DNA of 64,000 bases, taken from contig NZ_JAGIKV010000009.1 of the NCBI RefSeq assembly GCF_017874615.1, forward strand, positions 1 through 64,000, in the 5' to 3' direction. Origin of the DNA: Paenibacillus xylanexedens (GTDB taxonomy: Bacteria; Bacillota; Bacilli; Paenibacillales; Paenibacillaceae). Numbering within the stretch: position 1 is the stretch's first letter; every line of letters starts with the position of its first letter. Position numbers and translations under genes: made by a program. Of the stretch, positions 53,663 to 62,876 are shown piece by piece. The notes under the pieces are model-generated. The model did not search any database and was not told where the DNA came from. It saw only the letters and a program-made list of their open reading frames with translations.

Positions 53663-54412
53663 ATGAGTTATTCAGTACATGCGACGGGAAGCACCCCCGC
53701 TCTACTAATCTATTTAATTGATATAAGCGGCTCCATGACGCTTGAGCTTGAAGGACAACGGAGGATGGATATCGTCAATGAGGGACTTCAGACGATTATT
53801 CGCCAGATCGTCTACCGATCAACGAAAGGATCAAAAGTGTCTCCTCGTTATCGAATCGCGATTCTTGCCTACAGTGATGAAGTATACGATCTACTAGATG
53901 GTGTTAAATCTATTGATCGTATTGCTAATCGTGGAAGTCTGCCACCGCTATACCCGAAACGATTCACAGACACGGCGAAGGCATTCAAACAAGCGGAGAA
54001 GATTATTCAGTCTGAGCTTCGTAACATGGAGCACTGTCCTGCCCCTCTGATCTGTCATATGACTGATGGCATTTACACAGGGGAAGATCCTGAACCGATT
54101 GTTGAACGGATCAAAACCATGTCTGTCCCTGATGGACAAGTGCTGGTCGAGAACATTTTTATTACAGAGGATGCTTCCACTAGCCGGATTCGGGATACAC
54201 GCGCTTGGAAAGGTATGATGCCGGATTCTTTCGTGGTGGACCCATATTCGGAAAAATTAAAACGAATGTCTTCGGTTGTACCCGAAAGCTATCGCGAAAT
54301 GATGATGGAATCCGGATATTCGATTCAGAAGGGTGCACTTATGATGTTGCCTGGTACAAGTAAAGACCTAATTTCACTAGGGCTGCAGATGTCTGCTTCC
54401 ACACCGATGTAA
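53663..54412 (+). CDS. VWA domain protein, TerY-like
   Basis: A 249-residue von Willebrand factor A protein. The metal site DxSxS is intact (DISGSM, about 20-25), and a third ligand is likely in HMTDGIYTGEDPE (about 133-145). No signal peptide or membrane helix, so it acts in the cytoplasm. VWA proteins of this type often accompany a protein kinase and phosphatase; the kinase follows two genes later. Not part of known T7SSb core sets. Confidence 0.8.
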   Translation: MSYSVHATGSTPALLIYLIDISGSMTLELEGQRRMDIVNEGLQTIIRQIVYRSTKGSKVSPRYRIAILAYSDEVYDLLDGVKSIDRIANRGSLPPLYPKRFTDTAKAFKQAEKIIQSELRNMEHCPAPLICHMTDGIYTGEDPEPIVERIKTMSVPDGQVLVENIFITEDASTSRIRDTRAWKGMMPDSFVVDPYSEKLKRMSSVVPESYREMMMESGYSIQKGALMMLPGTSKDLISLGLQMSASTPM

Positions 54413-54430
54413 CCGTAAGGAGGAGAACAC

Positions 54431-54712
54431 ATGGATCGAACATTATTGACTTTAATTATTGATGCTACTGGTAAAAAGACAGATATAGAGCTACCTAATA
54501 CGATACCTCTGCATGAATTACTTGAACCCATGCTCAAAGGATTAAATGAAGGTATGGCCCTTACGTTTCAAGCATCCAACTATCGCTACTATCTTAGCAG
54601 TGATGGAAGCGAGTGGAATAGCATGGACCTTCAGCAGTCTCTGGAGGATGTAAAAGCAATGGATGGAAGCTATCTGCGCATTGAGCAGGTGAACTCCTTC
54701 TCAACAATATAA
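54431..54712 (+). CDS. EsaB/YukD-like ubiquitin-fold protein
   Basis: A 93-residue protein with the YukD pattern: LLTLIIDATGKKTDIELP start, helix PLHELLEPMLKGL, end GSYLRIEQ. YukD/EsaB is a small conserved part of T7SSb and of EccD. GTAAGGAGGAG precedes the ATG. Position between the VWA and kinase genes supports the assignment. Confidence 0.78.
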   Translation: MDRTLLTLIIDATGKKTDIELPNTIPLHELLEPMLKGLNEGMALTFQASNYRYYLSSDGSEWNSMDLQQSLEDVKAMDGSYLRIEQVNSFSTI

Positions 54713-54749
54713 TTTCGAATCATTTTTTGTGCAAAGGGGAGCAAGAATC

Positions 54750-56108
54750 GTGTTTCCACCTGATATAAATACAGAACTACGAATTAGAAACCAAGTTTAC
54801 AGACTGGTCCAGCACCCTCAATTCGAAGGCATGCCTTATGGTCAGGAGGGCAGAGAAGGCACAGTATACAAGCTTATTAACAGCTCGGGAGAAAACAGTG
54901 CCTTGAAGGTGTTCCGCCCAGCCTTCCGACAGCCCTCTGTCATGAAGTTAACAGAGCTCATGGCAGACCTCACAGTCCACTCGGGACTGAGCGTATGGTC
55001 ACGAACGATATTGAATCCGATAGAAGATATGGAGTTGCTCGGACATTATCCTGAGTTACTTTACGGTGCACATATGCCATGGATTGATGGTGTGACATGG
55101 AGTGAATTAATGTTTGGCCGAGAAGCATTACCTCGGGAACAATCAATGAAACTGGCAATGGTTTTGGTATCTACCATGGCTGTATTGGAGCAAGCTGGCA
55201 TAGCCCATGCCGACTTGTCAGCTTCTAATCTGCTGATCGTCAACCCTAATCAAGAGGCGGAGGACATGTCTGTTGAATTAGTTGATGTGGAAGGAATATA
55301 CGCCAAGCAATTGGAGGAACCCGATAATCTGCCAGAGGGTGCAACGGGATATACGGCAACTTTCCTTAGAGAGTATGGGGACTGGAGTCCTCTTGCGGAT
55401 CGATTTGCTGGTGGAATCCTGCTTGCCGAGATGCTGGCTTGGTCGAGTACAGACATATGTAAGCAAGCGTGGGGAGATAGTTATTTTGATCCACAAGAAA
55501 TCCAGCAACATAGTGAGCGCTATGTACTTCTTCAAGCGACGCTTGAGCAGCAGTATGGCCCTGAAGTAGCAGCGTTGCTAGACCGGTTGTGGAACGCAGA
55601 GCAACTACAGCAATGCCCAACCTTTGGAGAGTGGCAGATTGCACTGGCTTCAGCGAAGCAATTCGTGCAGCAAGAGGTGATTTCAACATCTGAAATGGAA
55701 ATAGAGTTGGAGCAATCAGCAGAGGAATCTATTCATTTGCCTAGTGAGTATGCTGTTAACGCTTTGAGTCACGCCCAAGAGAATCAATTGTCTCGAGCTC
55801 GTCAATTGGAACGTCAGGGGAATCTGACATCGGCCTTCTGGGAATATGGCAAGCTGATTGAGCAATTTAACGATCGTTCGCCATTTCATGTTGAAATCTC
55901 TATTGCCATGGAGCAGGTGCAAGAAGGCATAGATCAGACTGTTTTTAACCCTGAACCTAAGCAGACCCTGGTAAAAAAAGGCTGGAATCAACTGATCCAA
56001 CAGAATAAACAGTCTACCTATGACCGTATGTGGATCTATGTTATAGGTGGTTCAGTTGGTGCACTGATTTTTGCACTAATTATTTATGTTATTGGTCTAT
56101 TTAAATAG
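54750..56108 (+). CDS. tail-anchored Ser/Thr protein kinase-like protein
   Basis: A 452-residue protein: kinase fold (about 20-300) with the ATP-binding Lys53 (ALKVFRP), catalytic loop HADLSASN (153-160, Asp155) and metal-binding Asp179 in DVEG, so it may be active. A helical region (about 320-420) and one C-terminal transmembrane segment (about 428-449) follow. In T7SSb the place is taken by EssB/YukC, a pseudokinase with a transmembrane helix and an outside domain; here the outside domain is missing and the catalytic residues are kept. GTG 54750 with AAGGGGAG is chosen. Confidence 0.8.
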   Translation: MFPPDINTELRIRNQVYRLVQHPQFEGMPYGQEGREGTVYKLINSSGENSALKVFRPAFRQPSVMKLTELMADLTVHSGLSVWSRTILNPIEDMELLGHYPELLYGAHMPWIDGVTWSELMFGREALPREQSMKLAMVLVSTMAVLEQAGIAHADLSASNLLIVNPNQEAEDMSVELVDVEGIYAKQLEEPDNLPEGATGYTATFLREYGDWSPLADRFAGGILLAEMLAWSSTDICKQAWGDSYFDPQEIQQHSERYVLLQATLEQQYGPEVAALLDRLWNAEQLQQCPTFGEWQIALASAKQFVQQEVISTSEMEIELEQSAEESIHLPSEYAVNALSHAQENQLSRARQLERQGNLTSAFWEYGKLIEQFNDRSPFHVEISIAMEQVQEGIDQTVFNPEPKQTLVKKGWNQLIQQNKQSTYDRMWIYVIGGSVGALIFALIIYVIGLFK

Positions 56109-56129
56109 TGATTGAAGGAGTGCTTTATC

Positions 56130-56939
56130 TTGGAAAATGAATTAACGGAAGAGTGGTCATTTCAACTCTCTCCTGAAGAGTTTTTCTTCTTGACTCAGTT
56201 GGTAGGTGTCCGTCATATAGCTAACTTTAATGATCCTTATCGCGGGTATCTGGCTAAGGAATTGGAAGCGGAATATAAGTTGATCGAAAAGACATTTGTG
56301 GAGAAAGGGTATCTGGTTCCGAAGCAAGAGGGGGCTGGCTATGATATGAATGAAATGCTCGGCTATTGCATTGCTGCATGCGGCACTGCCGATGTGATGC
56401 ATGTGAGTAAGAAGATTGAAGGCACTGGGAAATACACAGGTCACTACTATTTCACTCCTCGAATCGTTGTTGAACAAACAGCAGATGAATTAGGAGGCAT
56501 TGTCCTTGTGCCTGTAGCAGATGCCCAGTTAACGTTAGAAGCTATGAAAGGGTTCTTTCCACTGACACTTCGATATAAGAGTGCGGCCCAAAAGGCGGTC
56601 ATCAAAGACTGCACGTGGGATCAATGGAATCGACTTACCGAAGTAGACCAGCGTAATAGACTGGTTCAAGCAGGACATACGGAAGAACAGGCAGAGCTTG
56701 CGTTAGACATCTTCAGTAATGGGGAGCGCTCAGGCTCCATGATGTTTATGAAGAGGCATGGACTTATGTGGCATCAGGAGGATTATCACTATGCGCAATG
56801 GGAAGACAAGCTGTATCTGGCGGTTGAATTGACGGAGGGGACGCTTCAGTTCCAGCCATACAAGCCGGAGATATTGAAAAAAGCGTTATTACGATTTGCG
56901 GATCAAATCGAAAAACTGGATGGGAAAGGGGTCAAATAA
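56130..56939 (+). CDS. unrecognised protein, possible EspG-like chaperone
   Basis: A 269-residue soluble protein with no membrane segment. An N-terminal SPEEFFFLTQLVG, a central beta-rich part (HYYFTPRIVVEQ, GGIVLVPVADA) and a C-terminal alternating pattern (LYLAVELTEGTLQFQPYKPE) give it a general likeness to ESX secretion chaperones (EspG), but I could not confirm this. It sits directly before two WXG100 genes, starting on TTG with AAGGAG 9 nt upstream, and touches the next gene (stop and start adjacent). Confidence 0.5.
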   Translation: MENELTEEWSFQLSPEEFFFLTQLVGVRHIANFNDPYRGYLAKELEAEYKLIEKTFVEKGYLVPKQEGAGYDMNEMLGYCIAACGTADVMHVSKKIEGTGKYTGHYYFTPRIVVEQTADELGGIVLVPVADAQLTLEAMKGFFPLTLRYKSAAQKAVIKDCTWDQWNRLTEVDQRNRLVQAGHTEEQAELALDIFSNGERSGSMMFMKRHGLMWHQEDYHYAQWEDKLYLAVELTEGTLQFQPYKPEILKKALLRFADQIEKLDGKGVK

Positions 56940-57215
56940 ATGGCAGACCTTATCAAAATTGAACCTGAACGTATTAAGGAGATTGCTACCCGATTTCTGG
57001 CCAGCAGTCAGGAAAGTATTGCTTTGTCCAGAGAACTGAAGTCATTGATCGATGGAATTACGGGGGAATGGGAGGGGAAATCTCAAGAGCGTTTCTACTC
57101 CTCTTACAAAGATGCACATGCTCAACTGGAGAGTGTATCTACTGTGCTAAAGGATGTAGGGGACGAGCTTAAAGCCATTTCGGAGAGATTCAGTAAGGCA
57201 GATTCATTAAAGTAA
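56940..57215 (+). CDS. WXG100 protein (2)
   Basis: A 91-residue helical hairpin with WEGKSQERFYSSY (about 42-54) as the WXG turn. It starts immediately after the preceding stop codon and is followed 17 nt later by the third WXG-like gene, a common pair arrangement. Confidence 0.9.
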   Translation: MADLIKIEPERIKEIATRFLASSQESIALSRELKSLIDGITGEWEGKSQERFYSSYKDAHAQLESVSTVLKDVGDELKAISERFSKADSLK

Positions 57216-57232
57216 AGTAAGGAGATGTACAT

Positions 57233-57592
57233 ATGCCAATTCGGCCTGACGTCGGTAAACTGCAGAGCATTGCCTCCAAATTACGCAGCAACAGCAATAA
57301 GCTTGAGAATGAACGCTCCAGTATCAATAGTAATGTCCAGTCCATGATCTGGAAGGGTAGAGTATATCAACACTTTATGGATGATTTCAGGGATATAACT
57401 CAGCGGATGAGAACAACTGCGAATGATATGGAACAATTCGCACGCCGATTGGAAGCCTTAGCCAATCAGTTCAGGCAAGAGGACCTTGAAGAAGAGCGCA
57501 GAGAGAGAGAACGCCAGGAACGTGAGCGTCAGGAGCGCGAAAGACAACGAGCAGCAGCCGCTGCAGCCACTGCTGCTGCGAAGAAGAAATAA
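57233..57592 (+). CDS. WXG100-like protein with charged tail (3)
   Basis: A 119-residue protein: WXG-like hairpin (1-80) with WKGRVYQHFMDDF at the turn, then a highly charged Arg/Glu repeat (about 85-105, period RERERQE) and an Ala-rich, Lys-ended tail. The tail is unlike normal WXG100 proteins and may interact with the RHS toxin encoded next (12 nt gap). Confidence 0.82.
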   Translation: MPIRPDVGKLQSIASKLRSNSNKLENERSSINSNVQSMIWKGRVYQHFMDDFRDITQRMRTTANDMEQFARRLEALANQFRQEDLEEERRERERQERERQERERQRAAAAAATAAAKKK

Positions 57593-57604
57593 GGGGGAAG
57601 CAAT

Positions 57605-60600
57605 GTGAAATTGGAAGTCAGCCTATCTGACCTGAAGCGGACCTCAAAAAGTCTAAACGGAGCCGCGGATAAGATGGGGGATCTGCGTGCGGACCTGAAT
57701 CGGTCGATGAACAGCCTCAGCTACAAAACCCTCAGCCAAGGCGGGGTACAAAGTACGTTCACCCACCTGATGCGGGAACTGGACGGCTTGCAGAGCAAGC
57801 TGGAACTGCTGTCGGAGTTGACCCGGCGTAAACGAGAAGAATATGAACAAGCGGACAGGGACGGCAAAAAATTCAACTGGGGCAAGCTGGCTAGTTTCCT
57901 CACCTTTGCACTGGGGACGGTGCTGGATTTTACGCCCGTAGTCGGCAATGTGAAAGGTATTATTGAGGCTATAACTGGCCGGGATCTGGTCACGGGAGAG
58001 AAATTGGCTTGGTATGAGCGGGGACTCTCCGTTCTGGGGCCGCTGGGGAAGGGTCTAAACAAAGCTACTTCCCTTCTCAAATTTGCGGATGAAGCCACAG
58101 ATGCAGCGAAAACCGTAGGTCGTAACGCGGGGGAAGTGTTCGATGCCGTGCCAACCGGCCCTAACAAGACGGGGGTACCCGGGAACTCAACTCGTGAAGC
58201 CGGGGAGGACATTGCAGGGGCGGCGCCGAAGTCGACCAAGGCAGGCGAAGCCCCCGCAGGCTCCAGGGATACAGGTGACGCGCCGATGACCAGTAACAAA
58301 CCAACGGGCAAAGCAGACGATGCGCCAAGCGATGCCGGGTCCACACGCCACGATACGGGACTCACCGATGCCGAGAAAGCAGCGGCTGCAGCAGGAACGG
58401 CGGCAGGAACGGGCTCTGCAGCGGCCGCTTCGATGATAAAGAAGACACCCGGAGGTAACGCTCCGAAAGGGGCAGAGGTACCAGGGGCGCCCAAGTCGAA
58501 GGATATCGATTCTTCGCCGCATCAACCATCTACGGGGCGAACCACCGAAACGCAGAATCCTCAGAAATCACATGCAGAAAGTAAAGTGGAGGACCCGATT
58601 CACGCAGCGACCGGTCATCAATTTATGAATCACAGTTTGCTGACGCTGCACGGAGCAGCCGACTGGCCCTTTACCCTAATCTACCATTCGGGACTGTTGC
58701 AACGGGGAGAGCTAGGCCCGGCTTGGACACATCAATATGGTCTGCGGTTGGACATCACTCCAAAGGATTCTCAGACCGAAGTCGAAGCTAGTGATGCATT
58801 CCAACCCCTCGTGGATGTCTGCTGGACACCGGGACGGAAAAACCGATTTACACACCAAGGGGACGGCCTTTATCGCAGTGATGACCTGGATGTGAACCAT
58901 GACGAGCTGATCTACACCGAGCAGGGTTGGCTCTATACAGCCCGTAGTCCGCGCGAAATGTACCAATTCGATCTCAATGGCGTACTACTTCGCCACACCA
59001 ACAAGGACGGACTGTCACTTGATCTGGTCCATGATGAAGAAGGAAAACTCCAGCAGTTGCAGGACCGGGTCACGGGACGTGTGCTGACACTGGACTACAC
59101 CGCGGAAGGAAACCTTGCCGCGGTCAGGGATGCCTTGCGTGAAGCGACATTTGGCTATGATAGCGCAGGATTTCTGGTGCGTCTAACCGAACCGGACGGT
59201 ACAATCACAGAAATGACCCATGACGGCGAAGGGCGTCTGATGTCGCTGAGCGAAGCCGGCGTTGTTCAGTTTACCAATACCTACGATGAGAAAAACCGAA
59301 TCATTGCGCAAACCGACCCATCCGGTGCAGCAGGGCGGATGGCATATGATACCGAGAGCCATCCGGGTCAGACGTGGACTACCGTGACCAATCGGCTGGG
59401 TCAGACACGCACCCTCGTGCACGATGACGCCTTGCAGCTCCTCGAAGTGCATGCCGAAGATGGCGGTATAACTCGATACACCTACACGCCGCAGGGACAG
59501 ATGGAAAGTGTCACCAACCCACTGGGCGAAACAACAACGTATGTCTACGATGAAGAGGGACATCTGATCCGAGAAATCGACCCACTGGGTCATGAAACGG
59601 AATATCACTATACTGCGCACCACCAAGTTGCGCGTGAAACGGATGCCGAAGGTGGCGTGACTAGCTACCAGTACGATGAACAACAACGACTGACCGAAGT
59701 GACCCGTCCAGATGGCAGTACAGCCAAGTGGGCCTACACTGAAATGGGACAAACGGCTACGTACCAGGACTTTACAGGAGCCATCTGGACCTATGCCTAC
59801 AGCGAGACAGGCGAGCTGCAACATACGCTGGATCCGGAAGGCCGACGTTTACAGATTGGCTGGGATGAAGCAGGCCGACTGGTCGAACTGAAGGATGCCG
59901 CAGGAAGTGTGAGTCGCCGGAGCTACGATGGCGCAGATCGCCTGACATCTATCACCGACCCGCTAGGCCTCATGTGGCAGACCGTGTATGATGCCAGTGG
60001 GCAGCGCATTCGGGAGACCCGTCCGTCTGGGGCCTCCATGCAGTATACGTATACGCCGAACGGTGAAGTGGCGAGCATCACCGATGCGCTCGGTCACACC
60101 CTGCAGTATACCTATGATGCCGAAAACCGCCTGATCGCCGAAATGAATGCGCTCGGTGAAGCCACGCAGTTATCCTATGACGCCGCAGGTCGATTGCAGA
60201 CCGTGACCGATGCGTTAGGACACGTCACGAAGTATCACTATGATGGCGTAGGTCGCTTGGTCTCCGTCGTCGATGGCGAAGAGCGGACCGTACAACAGTT
60301 GACCTATGATGCGGCTGGTCGTCCCGTGGCATGGCAGAATGGACTCGGCCACATGACGCGGTTGCGGTTCAATGCCCTCCATCAACGCGTCGAAGATACC
60401 GACGCGGATGGTCATACCCGCCATTATCGCTACGATGCCGCGCACCGCCTGACCGAAGTCATTCAAGGCGAAGGCGCAGATGAAGTGACCTATCGCCAGA
60501 CCTGGGATGGGGAAGATCGGAATACGAGCTATACCGATGCCAGTGGAAACGAGACCCGTCTAACGTATGACCGCAGTGGCCGCTTGCTGCAGGAAACGAA

Positions 60601-62395
60601 TGCGGCAGGTGCACGGACGGCGTATACGTATGATAATCGCGGCTGGCTAAGTGCCAAGCTGGATGCCAAGGGACAGGAAACCCGGTACGCGTATGATGCT
60701 GCGGGCCGCCTGATCCGTGCCACGGATGAAGCAGGAGAAATCGTGCTGACCTATACGCCGGATGGACAGGTGACCCGTGTGCTGGAAGCCGAGCAGCATG
60801 AGGAACGAACCTACGATGCGGCAGGACGCTTGCTCACGCGAACCGATGGATTTGGACATTTGCTGCAATATGCGTATGATGCGGTAGGCCGGATGACGGC
60901 GCTGACCTATCCGGATGGCAAAGTGGTGCAGTATCGCTACCAGGCCACAGGTGAGCTGGTTGAAGTGAAGGACTGGAACGGTCGCCTGACCCGGTATCGC
61001 TATGATGCGAGCGGGAAGCTCATCGACACCCGGCGCCCGAACGGCAGCCAGGAGCAGCGGGAATACGATGCGGCAGGCCAACTGACTCGCCTGACGGATA
61101 TGAGCGGACAAGGCATTCGTTTACAGCAATTCAAGTACGCATACAGCCCAAGCGGCTTGCTGCTGAAGGAAGAAAACAAACAGTACACGTATGATACCTT
61201 GAAGCGCCTACGCAGTGGCGCCGAGCCAGGACGTGTTGTACACTACACGTATGACCCATCCGGGAACCTGACAACCGAACAAGTAGGGACATCTGAAACG
61301 GAATTCACGAGCATTTCGCCAACGCAGCATCTGCACTATACCTGGGATAACCGGCTTCAGCGGGTGGGGGACTATCCCGTCGAGATCGATGCCAACGGTA
61401 ATCTGCTGTATGCAACGGATGGTCACACCGCTTCCGCTTACGAATACGATGCTCGAAATCGTCTGGTGAAGGCAGGCAAGCTGAAGTATCGGTACAACCC
61501 GCAAGGGGACCGAATTGAACTCGCGCAGCGAGGGCAAGTGACCCGCTATGTCATCGACGATGCACATGAACTGAGCCGGGTGCTGATGGAGATGGACGGC
61601 GAGGGGAATGTGAAGGCACGGTACGTGTATGGACTCGGATTGATTGGAAGAGAAGATGCCGATGGAACCTATTTCAGTTACCATTATGACCTGCGAGGCA
61701 GTACGACGTTGCTGACGGATGAACGTAACCAGGTGACGGATCGCTATACGTACGGACTATATGGGGAACTGGAGCAGCATGAAGGATTAACCCAGCAACC
61801 ATTTGCGTATAATGGTCGAGATGGGGTCATGACCGATGCCAACGGATTTTATTACATGCGTGCGCGCTACTATGATCCGAAGCTGAAACGGTTCCTGAAC
61901 CGAGATGTGATCCGTGGAGAGATTCAGGATGGACAGACCTTTAACCGGTATGCGTATGTGAACGGGAACCCGGTGAGTTATATTGACCCGTTGGGGTTGT
62001 ATAAGAAGGAATCAAATACTGAGGGGACGGGTAAAGCCATAATTAATGATGGAAAAGTATCCGTCGATGCTATTAAGGCTAATCCTAGTACTTTTAGCGG
62101 CAAGTCTGTAGATGAAGTTGCACAGATGCTAAGAGACCAAGGTTATGAGGTAACAGTGCAAGCTTCCACCAAATCTCGCTCCGGTGCACAGATAATTAAA
62201 ATTAATAATCCTGGTGAGGGTAAGAATATTACTCAGCTACAAGTTTCTCCGGGAGGCGGCAGACATGGAGATAGTCCGTATGTAAAAATAAGTACAAGCG
62301 ACCAAGGTATTATTAAGATTGTTGATGGAGCAGAAAGTTTTTATAAAACCGACGGAAAAGAGACGGCAACAATTATCTTCACAGGGAGGGAATGA
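57605..62395 (+). CDS. RHS-repeat polymorphic toxin with WXG/LXG-like head
   Basis: A 1,596-residue protein. Residues 1-90 form an all-helical WXG/LXG-like head, the type VII export signal. About 92-155 resembles the pre-toxin TG region (FTPVVGNVKGIIEAITG). An Ala/Gly/Pro linker (about 165-330) precedes DPIHAATGHQF and a long array of YD/RHS repeats (to about 1,430) that should form a closed shell. The core ends with RYYDPKLKRFLNRD and YIDPLGL (about 1,460-1,465), where RHS proteins cleave. The last 131 residues are the toxin tip; GGGRHGDSPYVKISTSD suggests a small nuclease but I cannot name it. The repeat DNA is GC-rich and the tip AT-rich. Confidence 0.92.
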   Translation: MKLEVSLSDLKRTSKSLNGAADKMGDLRADLNRSMNSLSYKTLSQGGVQSTFTHLMRELDGLQSKLELLSELTRRKREEYEQADRDGKKFNWGKLASFLTFALGTVLDFTPVVGNVKGIIEAITGRDLVTGEKLAWYERGLSVLGPLGKGLNKATSLLKFADEATDAAKTVGRNAGEVFDAVPTGPNKTGVPGNSTREAGEDIAGAAPKSTKAGEAPAGSRDTGDAPMTSNKPTGKADDAPSDAGSTRHDTGLTDAEKAAAAAGTAAGTGSAAAASMIKKTPGGNAPKGAEVPGAPKSKDIDSSPHQPSTGRTTETQNPQKSHAESKVEDPIHAATGHQFMNHSLLTLHGAADWPFTLIYHSGLLQRGELGPAWTHQYGLRLDITPKDSQTEVEASDAFQPLVDVCWTPGRKNRFTHQGDGLYRSDDLDVNHDELIYTEQGWLYTARSPREMYQFDLNGVLLRHTNKDGLSLDLVHDEEGKLQQLQDRVTGRVLTLDYTAEGNLAAVRDALREATFGYDSAGFLVRLTEPDGTITEMTHDGEGRLMSLSEAGVVQFTNTYDEKNRIIAQTDPSGAAGRMAYDTESHPGQTWTTVTNRLGQTRTLVHDDALQLLEVHAEDGGITRYTYTPQGQMESVTNPLGETTTYVYDEEGHLIREIDPLGHETEYHYTAHHQVARETDAEGGVTSYQYDEQQRLTEVTRPDGSTAKWAYTEMGQTATYQDFTGAIWTYAYSETGELQHTLDPEGRRLQIGWDEAGRLVELKDAAGSVSRRSYDGADRLTSITDPLGLMWQTVYDASGQRIRETRPSGASMQYTYTPNGEVASITDALGHTLQYTYDAENRLIAEMNALGEATQLSYDAAGRLQTVTDALGHVTKYHYDGVGRLVSVVDGEERTVQQLTYDAAGRPVAWQNGLGHMTRLRFNALHQRVEDTDADGHTRHYRYDAAHRLTEVIQGEGADEVTYRQTWDGEDRNTSYTDASGNETRLTYDRSGRLLQETNAAGARTAYTYDNRGWLSAKLDAKGQETRYAYDAAGRLIRATDEAGEIVLTYTPDGQVTRVLEAEQHEERTYDAAGRLLTRTDGFGHLLQYAYDAVGRMTALTYPDGKVVQYRYQATGELVEVKDWNGRLTRYRYDASGKLIDTRRPNGSQEQREYDAAGQLTRLTDMSGQGIRLQQFKYAYSPSGLLLKEENKQYTYDTLKRLRSGAEPGRVVHYTYDPSGNLTTEQVGTSETEFTSISPTQHLHYTWDNRLQRVGDYPVEIDANGNLLYATDGHTASAYEYDARNRLVKAGKLKYRYNPQGDRIELAQRGQVTRYVIDDAHELSRVLMEMDGEGNVKARYVYGLGLIGREDADGTYFSYHYDLRGSTTLLTDERNQVTDRYTYGLYGELEQHEGLTQQPFAYNGRDGVMTDANGFYYMRARYYDPKLKRFLNRDVIRGEIQDGQTFNRYAYVNGNPVSYIDPLGLYKKESNTEGTGKAIINDGKVSVDAIKANPSTFSGKSVDEVAQMLRDQGYEVTVQASTKSRSGAQIIKINNPGEGKNITQLQVSPGGGRHGDSPYVKISTSDQGIIKIVDGAESFYKTDGKETATIIFTGRE

Positions 62396-62397
62396 CG

Positions 62398-62829
62398 ATG
62401 GTTGAGTTAAATGCTCCTATCCTTCCATGGAAAGGGATAGGGGGGCTGAGACTCTACAGTCACATTAGTGAGTATGTCCCATTACTTGCTCAGCAAAATG
62501 TAAAGGAAAAACTTTTAGGTAAATTTTTGATACGATATGAAATAGATGATTCAATCGACCTATGGTTCAATGTAATTAATGGTAAGTTATTTAAGATAAC
62601 AGCACTTAGTAATTATACGGGGACACTATTCGAAAAAATAAAAATCGGTATGCATATCGATGATGTCTTGGAGATAGAGCCTAGTTTTGTCTATGATGAA
62701 TTCGAAGAAGTTTACTGTAGCAATAAAGGTATTTACATCGAGACAGACCCAACTACCGATACGGTATTGTGGATATCTGTTTATGTAAAAGAAGTCGATA
62801 ATGAAGATTTTGAAACCGGTAACTGGTAA
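62398..62829 (+). CDS. candidate immunity protein to the RHS toxin tip
   Basis: A 143-residue cytoplasmic, acidic protein with no membrane segment. It begins right after the toxin stop codon (ATG 62398, with GGAGGG upstream; an ATG at 62392 overlaps the stop). LPWKGIGGLRLYSHISEYV and YEIDDSIDLWFNVINGKLFKI resemble small immunity proteins found behind RHS/WapA toxins. AT-rich like the toxin tip, so both likely arrived as one cassette. Function is inferred from position. Confidence 0.72.
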   Translation: MVELNAPILPWKGIGGLRLYSHISEYVPLLAQQNVKEKLLGKFLIRYEIDDSIDLWFNVINGKLFKITALSNYTGTLFEKIKIGMHIDDVLEIEPSFVYDEFEEVYCSNKGIYIETDPTTDTVLWISVYVKEVDNEDFETGNW

Positions 62830-62839
62830 TAGAAACTTG

Positions 62840-62876
62840 GCCGCATCAGCTTATGCTGTTGCGGTTGTTTTATTTC
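62840..62876 (+). terminator. terminator of the T7SS/toxin operon
   Basis: 11-bp stem with two G-T pairs (GCCGCATCAGC / GCTGTTGCGGT) and a T-rich tail. Confidence 0.82.

Noticed and set aside
57721..58494. 257-codon minus-strand frame inside the RHS gene
   Set aside because: Antisense shadow of the GC-rich RHS linker, with low-complexity Ala/Pro/Ser content typical of such shadows.
59000..61900. CRISPR-like or tandem DNA repeat array
   Set aside because: The periodic pattern is the codon-level image of YD/RHS protein repeats; units vary in length and sequence, and no spacer/repeat structure is present. No CRISPR array was seen elsewhere.
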